10,158 nt of DNA from an uncultured Collinsella sp. Lineage in GTDB: Bacteria; Actinomycetota; Coriobacteriia; Coriobacteriales; Coriobacteriaceae. The notes under the pieces are model-generated. The model did no database searches, was not told the origin of the DNA, and was given only the letters and a program-made list of their open reading frames with translations. Below, piece after piece: positions 5,862 through 10,158 of the stretch (positions are counted from its first letter, which is position 1; each line of letters begins with the position of its first letter). A program made the position numbers and the translations under genes. The DNA is taken from contig URYA01000045.1 in NCBI GenBank assembly GCA_900551975.1, forward strand, positions 1 to 10,158, given 5' to 3'.

Positions 5862-5915
5862 GCATCCATACCGATTGTTATTGAAATACGATAAATCGCC
5901 GTTTACCTGCGCAAA

Positions 5916-6947
5916 CTATGCGCGCGGTACCGCCGTGCTATGTCGAATAATGAGCTGGCCGGGAATACGAATGGCAACGATTTTGCCCGCCGTACCCGCC
6001 TCGGGAACCGCATGCTCGAATACCTCGCGTCCGCGCTGATGTAGATCAAATCGCACGGTCGTGAGCTCGTTGTGTGCCACAAAATCATCGAGCGAATCAT
6101 CGACGCCCACCACGCTCACGTCCTCGGGCACGCGCAGGCCGCTATCGCGCAGCGCTGCAATCGCGCCATTTGCCATCTGGTCGTTTGCCACGTAAATCGC
6201 CGTCATGGTGCGGTCGTGCTCGGCCAGATATCTGCCGGCCTCGTAACCGCTGTTGGCAGACCAGTCGCCCTCGAGCGGCGTCTGCGGCTTAATGTGCCTA
6301 CGCTCGAGCGCATCCTGCCAACCGGCGCGACGAAATTGCTCGTCGACCGAGAACGACGGGCCGCCAATATAGCGAATCTGCTCGTGCCCCAGCTCAAACA
6401 GGTGATCCATGAGCAACAGCGAGCAGCCGTAATGGTCGGAATCGACCGTGGTCACGCGCGGATGTGCGTACATGGTAACGATGACCGTGCCAATGCCCGG
6501 CAGTGGATCAAACGTCTCAAAATCGGGAGCCATGCGACTCATGCCGATAATGATGCCGTCCACGGGCAGCGCGGCCATACGACGCGTGGCCTCGGCAAGC
6601 GAAAACTCCTCGGTCTTGGACATCTCGACCAGCGTGATGGCGCAATTATGCTCGCGAGCAGCGCTGGCGATGCCGTCGATCATTGAGAGGTTGCCAAACT
6701 TGGTGACATCGTTAATGCATAGGCCGACCGAATGGTAACGGCCGTCGCGCAGCGAGCGACCGGCATAACTCGGACGAAAGCCGAGCTCTTGCATAGCGGC
6801 CTGCACGCGCTGGCGCGTCTGCTCGTTAACGTTGGGCAAACCGTTGGCGACGCGCGAAACCGTCTGCTGCGAAACGCCGGCAGCGCGGGCGACGTCGGCC
6901 ATGGAGACCGGACGCGAACTGGTATCGTTGGACGGGCGCCTTGCCAC
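5916..6947 (-). CDS. LacI/GalR-family transcriptional repressor, probable regulator of the gal operon
   Basis: The 343-residue protein starts at GTG (plus 6945-6947), with AAGGTG five bases upstream. Residues ~14-60 are the LacI-type helix-turn-helix (SMADVARAAGVSQQTVSRVANGLPNVNEQTRQRV), followed by the hinge helix YAGRSLRDGR (~61-70), where L66 is the expected residue that inserts into the operator's central CpG. Residues ~72-330 are the periplasmic-binding-protein-like sensor, with typical segments VDGIIIGMSR, HLFELGHEQIRYIGG, AIYVANDQMANGAIAAL and VPEDVSVVGVDDS. These bind a sugar effector; galactose or a derivative is inferred only from the divergent galK-galT-galE genes. Three identical 12-bp cores in the divergent spacer, each with a central CG, are its probable operators, implying autoregulation as well. 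Confidence 0.93.
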   Translation of the reverse strand: MARRPSNDTSSRPVSMADVARAAGVSQQTVSRVANGLPNVNEQTRQRVQAAMQELGFRPSYAGRSLRDGRYHSVGLCINDVTKFGNLSMIDGIASAAREHNCAITLVEMSKTEEFSLAEATRRMAALPVDGIIIGMSRMAPDFETFDPLPGIGTVIVTMYAHPRVTTVDSDHYGCSLLLMDHLFELGHEQIRYIGGPSFSVDEQFRRAGWQDALERRHIKPQTPLEGDWSANSGYEAGRYLAEHDRTMTAIYVANDQMANGAIAALRDSGLRVPEDVSVVGVDDSLDDFVAHNELTTVRFDLHQRGREVFEHAVPEAGTAGKIVAIRIPGQLIIRHSTAVPRA

Positions 6948-7038
6948 AGGATCACCTTCACCCTTGCGAGATCTGAATAGCGTGAATGCCGGCCCGGGCA
7001 GAAATACACCCCGCGCCGAGACCCGCTATCGTCGGACG

Positions 7039-7056
7039 CATGTTAACGTACTCTAC
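7039..7056. promoter_or_regulatory. Operator 1 (repressor-gene side)
   Basis: The core GTTAACGTACTC lies at 7042-7053 with its central CG at 7047/7048, about 95 bases upstream of the LacI-type start. Its flanks differ from those of the other two copies. It is the likely autoregulatory site and lies 123 bp (centre to centre) from operator 2. Confidence 0.7.
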
Positions 7057-7161
7057 TTTTTCGACCTGCATCTCTTCTGCTTTATAAGTCCATACGGCAG
7101 TACCGTTCACGGCTGAATTTCTACCGATTACCAGATTCTCAAAAAGTGACAAGCGATGTGT

Positions 7162-7179
7162 TATGAGTACGTTAACATA
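7162..7179. promoter_or_regulatory. Operator 2 (overlaps the galK -35 box)
   Basis: This copy is inverted, with core GAGTACGTTAAC at 7165-7176. The 18-bp site reads TATG-AGT-AC/GT-TAA-CATA, a pseudo-palindrome with symmetric outer TATG/CATA and central ACGT, the usual architecture for LacI-family dimers. It contains five of the six bases of the galK -35 box, so binding should block RNA polymerase. Confidence 0.8.
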
Positions 7180-7200
7180 GCCCGTAACGTGCGGTATTGT
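7172..7200 (+). promoter_or_regulatory. galK promoter
   Basis: TTAACA (7172-7177, 5 of 6 to TTGACA) and TATTGT (7195-7200, 4 of 6 to TATAAT) are separated by exactly 17 bases. Transcription would begin near 7207, about 79 bases before the galK start. Operator 2 covers the -35 box and operator 3 lies at roughly +20 to +37. Confidence 0.6.
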
Positions 7201-7225
7201 GAACACTTGGTTCATGCCGCTTCAA

Positions 7226-7243
7226 GTTGTTAACGTACTCATA
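7226..7243. promoter_or_regulatory. Operator 3 (downstream of the galK promoter)
   Basis: The core GTTAACGTACTC lies at 7229-7240. It shares TGTTAACGTACTCATAAC (18 bases) with the reverse complement of operator 2. The centres of operators 2 and 3 are 64 bp apart, close to six helical turns, so the two sites face the same side of DNA. The pair resembles the two-operator layout of the E. coli gal operon. Confidence 0.75.
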
Positions 7244-7285
7244 ACGACGCAAAACCCACCCGTGCGCGCCAAGGAAAGGACTCCC

Positions 7286-8491
7286 ATGACCACCCCCGAC
7301 GAAAAGACATTCGCCACGCTCACCAAGCTGTTCGAGGAGGAGTTTGGCCCCATCGGCGACCGCCAGGTACTCTACGTGCACGCGCCCGGCCGTTCCGAGA
7401 TCAGCGGCAACCACACCGACCACGAGGGTGGCCACGTTATCGCCGGCTCGCTCGATGTCGCCGTCGACGGCATCGCCGTGGCAACCGACTCCAACAAGAT
7501 TCGCGTCGCCGACGAGGGCTATCCTACGTTTGAGATCACGCTCGACACGCTGGATATTCAAGAGTCCGAGAAGGGCACGTCCGCGAGCCTTGTCCGCGGC
7601 ATGGCCTACGAAATCGCTACTCTGGGCGTTGAGCCCCAGGGCTTCGACTTCGCCTTCACCTGCTCCGTCCCCTCGGGCGGCGGCCTTTCCAGCTCTGCTG
7701 CCGTCGAGGCCGCATACGGCCGCGCCATGGAGACGCTCTGGGGCGCGCCCGCCATTGAGCCCGTCGCGCTCGCCCAGATGAGCCAGCGCACCGAGAACAA
7801 CTATTACGGCAAGCCCTGCGGTCTTATGGATCAGGCGGCTGTGTGCCTGGGCGGCCTTGCCTACATGGACTTTGAGGACCAGGCTCAGCCCAAGACCCAG
7901 AAGCTCGAGCTCAACTTTGAGGATCACGGCTATGCGCTCGTGCTCGTTAAGGTCGGTGCCGACCACGTGGCCGCCACCGACGACTACGCCGCCGTTCCGC
8001 GCGAGATGCAGGACGTCGCCGCCGAGTTTGGCAAGACACGCCTGTGCGAGGTAAACGTGGCGGATTTTGACGCCAAGCTCCCCGAGCTGCGCGCCAAGCT
8101 GGGCGACCGCGCCTGCCTGCGCGCCGTTCACTACTGGTACGAGAACGGCCTGGTCGATAAGCGCTGGGCAGCCCTGAACGCCGGCGACATCGATCAGTTC
8201 CTGGTCCTGACGCGCGAGTCCGGCGCCAGCTCTGCCATGTACCTGCAGAATGTCGTTGCCAAACTGGGCTCCGAGCAGCCCTCGATGTATGCCCTGGCAC
8301 TGGCCGAGCATGTGCTCGACGGCCGCGGCGCCGTCCGCATCCACGGCGGCGGCTTTGGTGGCACCATCCAGGCCTTCGTGCCGCTCGACCTGGTCGACAC
8401 CTTCATTGCCAAGATGAACGGCTGGCTGGGCGAGGGCTCTGCCCGTCATTACGCTATCTCTGACAAGGGGGCTTACGCGGCATGGCTGTAA
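7286..8491 (+). CDS. galK: Galactokinase
   Basis: The 401-residue protein phosphorylates alpha-D-galactose with ATP to galactose 1-phosphate, the first committed step of the Leloir pathway. All GHMP-kinase motifs are visible. The galactokinase signature is APGRSEISGNHTDHEGG (residues 33-49; R36 stabilises the transition state). The ATP-binding loop is PSGGGLSSSAAVE (129-141), the catalytic aspartate is probably D182 in CGLMDQ, and motif 3 is RIHGGGFGGTIQAF (351-364). The GNHTDH form is typical of galactokinases from Firmicutes and actinobacteria. Length fits the family (~390-400). The start at 7286 has AAGGAAAGGA at 7271-7280 just upstream. The 3' end overlaps galT by 10 bases, implying one operon. 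Confidence 0.97.
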   Translation: MTTPDEKTFATLTKLFEEEFGPIGDRQVLYVHAPGRSEISGNHTDHEGGHVIAGSLDVAVDGIAVATDSNKIRVADEGYPTFEITLDTLDIQESEKGTSASLVRGMAYEIATLGVEPQGFDFAFTCSVPSGGGLSSSAAVEAAYGRAMETLWGAPAIEPVALAQMSQRTENNYYGKPCGLMDQAAVCLGGLAYMDFEDQAQPKTQKLELNFEDHGYALVLVKVGADHVAATDDYAAVPREMQDVAAEFGKTRLCEVNVADFDAKLPELRAKLGDRACLRAVHYWYENGLVDKRWAALNAGDIDQFLVLTRESGASSAMYLQNVVAKLGSEQPSMYALALAEHVLDGRGAVRIHGGGFGGTIQAFVPLDLVDTFIAKMNGWLGEGSARHYAISDKGAYAAWL

Positions 8492-10077
8492 TGACTGACG
8501 TGCGCGAGGCTGCGCAGAACCTGATCGAGTACGCTATTCACCGATCGATGATCGGCCAGGACGATCGCATCTGGGCCTACAACACCATTTTGGAGTGCGT
8601 CGGCGCCACAGGCCCCACACTCGACATGACCTGGGCGCTGCAAACCGAGAAGCTCTCGCTCTTGCACCCCGATACCCTCCCCGACTTTGACCTGGAAGGC
8701 ACGCTCACCGCGCTTGCCGAGGCCGCCGTTGCCAACGGCGCTGCCGAGGACACGGCGTCGGGCCGCGACCGCATCGCTATGCGCATCATGGGCGTGCTCA
8801 TGCCGAGGCCTTCGGTTGTAAACGAGGAGTTCAATGGGCGCATGGGCGTCAACGAGCCCCGCGCCGCGACCGACTGGTTCTACGGCCTGTGCTGTGACGC
8901 CGGTTACGTGCGTCGCGCCGCCATCGCGCGCAACATCAAATGGAGCACTTCCACCAACTGGGGTGACCTGGAGATCACCATCAACCTGTCAAAGCCCGAA
9001 AAGGACCCGCGCGATATTGCCGCGGCCGGTGCCGCCAAAAACACGAGCGAGAAGTATCCCGCCTGTCAGCTGTGCATCGAGAACGAAGGCTACCCTGGAC
9101 GCTCCGCCGCAGCCGACGGCGGTGCCCATCCCGCCCGTCAGAACCTGCGCATTATCCCCATCCAGCTCGACGGCGAGCGGTGGGGCTTCCAGTACAGCCC
9201 GTACGCGTACTTTAACGAGCACTGCATTGCTATGAGCTCCGAACATCGCCCGATGCACGTCGACCGTAAGGGACTGACCTGCCTGCTCGATTTTGTGGAC
9301 CTGTTCCCGCACTACTTTATTGGCTCCAACGCCGACCTGCCCATCGTGGGCGGCTCGATTCTTTCGCACGACCACTTCCAGGGCGGCGCGCACGAGTTCC
9401 CCATGATGCATGCCGCCGAGGTCTCGCAGTTTAGCGTGCCGGGCTTTGACCAGGTCAGCGGTACCGTGCTGCAGTGGCCGCTCTCGGTGCTGCGCCTGCG
9501 CTCGCATGACCGCGCTCAGCTGCTCGACGCTGCCGAGAAGATTATCCTCGCCTGGCGCGAGTGGACCGATGAATCGGTTGGCGTCATCGCGCACACAGCC
9601 GACGGCGTGGCGCACAACACCGTTACGCCCGTCATCCGCCGCGTCGACTCCCGCGGCAATGCCGGCGGCGAGATCTACGAGGCCTACCTGGCGCTTCGCT
9701 GCAACATCACGACCGACGAGCATCCGCTGGGCGTATTCCACCCGCATGCTGAGTACCACCACATCAAGAAGGAGAACATCGGCCTCATCGAGGTCATGGG
9801 CCTTGCAGTGCTTCCCGCCCGGCTGAAAGCCGAGCTGAACGGCGTGGCCCGGGCACTGGCCCGTGGCGAGGACCTGCGGGCCGATGAGACGCTGGCAAAG
9901 CACGCGGACTGGACCGAGGAGCTGAAAGCCCGCTATACGTTTACCGAGGAAAACGCGGAGGAGATCCTGCGGCGGGAAGTCGGCGTGGTGTTCGCCACGG
10001 TTTTGGAGCACGCCGGCGTTTACAAGTGTACACCAGAGGGCAGGGAAGCCTTCTTAAGATTTGTTCAGAGCGTGTAA
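8482..10077 (+). CDS. galT: UDP-glucose--hexose-1-phosphate uridylyltransferase, type 2 GalT
   Basis: The 531-residue protein exchanges UMP between UDP-glucose and galactose 1-phosphate, giving UDP-galactose and glucose 1-phosphate. It belongs to the type 2 family found mainly in Gram-positive bacteria rather than the E. coli type. Diagnostic features are the likely metal-binding PACQLC (C195, C198), HPARQNLRIIPI (~216-227) and the active-site GGSILSHDHFQGGAHE, where H298 is the expected uridylylated nucleophile, with H296 and Q300. The conserved HPHAEYHHIKKENIGLIEVMGLAVLP block lies at ~421-446. It starts inside galK: ATG 8482 has AAGGGGG (8465-8471) ten bases upstream; ATG 8491, overlapping the galK stop, is the alternative. 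Codon use changes sharply after about codon 446 (CGG, AGG, AGA and TTA appear), suggesting a mosaic 3' end, yet the protein reads through as a normal family C-terminus. Confidence 0.96.
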   Translation: MAVMTDVREAAQNLIEYAIHRSMIGQDDRIWAYNTILECVGATGPTLDMTWALQTEKLSLLHPDTLPDFDLEGTLTALAEAAVANGAAEDTASGRDRIAMRIMGVLMPRPSVVNEEFNGRMGVNEPRAATDWFYGLCCDAGYVRRAAIARNIKWSTSTNWGDLEITINLSKPEKDPRDIAAAGAAKNTSEKYPACQLCIENEGYPGRSAAADGGAHPARQNLRIIPIQLDGERWGFQYSPYAYFNEHCIAMSSEHRPMHVDRKGLTCLLDFVDLFPHYFIGSNADLPIVGGSILSHDHFQGGAHEFPMMHAAEVSQFSVPGFDQVSGTVLQWPLSVLRLRSHDRAQLLDAAEKIILAWREWTDESVGVIAHTADGVAHNTVTPVIRRVDSRGNAGGEIYEAYLALRCNITTDEHPLGVFHPHAEYHHIKKENIGLIEVMGLAVLPARLKAELNGVARALARGEDLRADETLAKHADWTEELKARYTFTEENAEEILRREVGVVFATVLEHAGVYKCTPEGREAFLRFVQSV

Positions 10078-10115
10078 GCTGGATATAGACGTGAAAAAAT
10101 AAGGAGGACGTGTAT

Positions 10116-10158
10116 ATGAAAACCATTCTGGTGGCCGGCGGAGCCGGCTATATCGGCA
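10116..10158 (+). CDS. galE: UDP-glucose 4-epimerase, N-terminal fragment
   Basis: Only 14 codons are inside the window, reading MKTILVAGGAGYIG. This is the NAD-binding Rossmann start (VxGGAGYIG) of GalE, which interconverts UDP-galactose and UDP-glucose and completes the Leloir pathway. AAGGAGG at 10101-10107 lies eight bases before the ATG, and the gap to galT is 38 bases, so it belongs to the same operon. Codons AAA, ATT and GGA and the A-rich leader fit the altered composition seen at the galT 3' end rather than the rest of the window. Other extended-SDR sugar epimerases begin similarly, but the position after galK-galT makes GalE by far the best call. Confidence 0.87.
   Translation, partial: MKTILVAGGAGYIG

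Larger units (their letters stand above)
6948..7285. other. Divergent lacI-type/galK control region, 338 bases
   Basis: This spacer holds three copies of the 12-bp core GTTAACGTACTC (7042-7053, 7165-7176 inverted, 7229-7240), a good galK promoter and the galK ribosome-binding site, all listed separately. A TATAAA match on the minus strand (about 7083-7088) might be a -10 for the repressor gene but has no clear -35. No protein or RNA gene is evident; a GTG-started extension of the galK frame (from 7199) runs through the third operator and is not supported. Confidence 0.7.

Noticed and set aside
5911..5924. GCGCA/TGCGC dyad at the LacI-type stop codon as a terminator
   Set aside because: The arms are only 5 bp, there is no U-tract on the minus strand, and the sequence lies partly in coding DNA.
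6825..6834. GTTAACGTT inside the LacI-type gene as a fourth operator
   Set aside because: It matches only the first 8 bases of the 12-bp core, lacks the ACTC half and the outer TATG/CATA symmetry, and an 8-base match is expected fairly often by chance.
7199..7285. GTG-started 29-residue N-terminal extension of galK
   Set aside because: It would begin inside the promoter -10 region and run through operator 3. It has no ribosome-binding site, whereas ATG 7286 does and fits family length.

Overview
The window looks like chromosome of a high-GC gut actinobacterium of the Coriobacteriia, most likely Collinsella or a close relative. This is an inference from codon style (CGC/CGT arginine, AAG lysine, GAG glutamate) and from the gene types (Leloir operon with type 2 GalT, flavodiiron protein, GatY-type aldolase); no search was run. 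It is mostly carbohydrate metabolism with its regulators, and I see no RNA genes, CRISPR array, transposase or phage genes.

Left part (1-2345): the 3' end of a Vsr mismatch endonuclease, a 488-base stretch with no convincing gene, an AraC-family regulator that may be leaderless, and a HAD-family phosphatase 56 bases behind it. Between the HAD gene and the convergent aldolase gene lies a 151-bp element with perfect 37-bp terminal inverted repeats around a second strong hairpin. It resembles a MITE or large palindromic repeat.

Middle (2570-5786): a class II fructose/tagatose-bisphosphate aldolase (minus strand) is divergent from a DeoR-family sugar regulator. Their A/T-rich spacer holds several dyads and 5-bp-phased GAAAA repeats that are plausible operators. 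deoR converges on a flavodiiron protein gene (fprA, O2/NO detoxification), and the two share a perfect 14-bp hairpin whose U-tract faces the fprA side.

Right part (5916-10158): a LacI/GalR-family repressor gene is divergent from galK-galT-galE, the Leloir pathway operon, which the window edge cuts just inside galE. The 338-base spacer has three copies of a 12-bp core, GTTAACGTACTC. One contains most of the -35 box of a good galK promoter candidate, a second lies 64 bp downstream in inverted orientation, and the third lies on the lacI side. This suggests galactose-responsive repression with possible looping, plus autoregulation. galK and galT overlap and are probably translationally coupled.

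The two most notable observations are the palindromic element at 2395-2545 and an abrupt change of codon usage inside the last ~85 codons of galT. That change continues into galE and points to either a recombination junction or an assembly chimera near the right edge.
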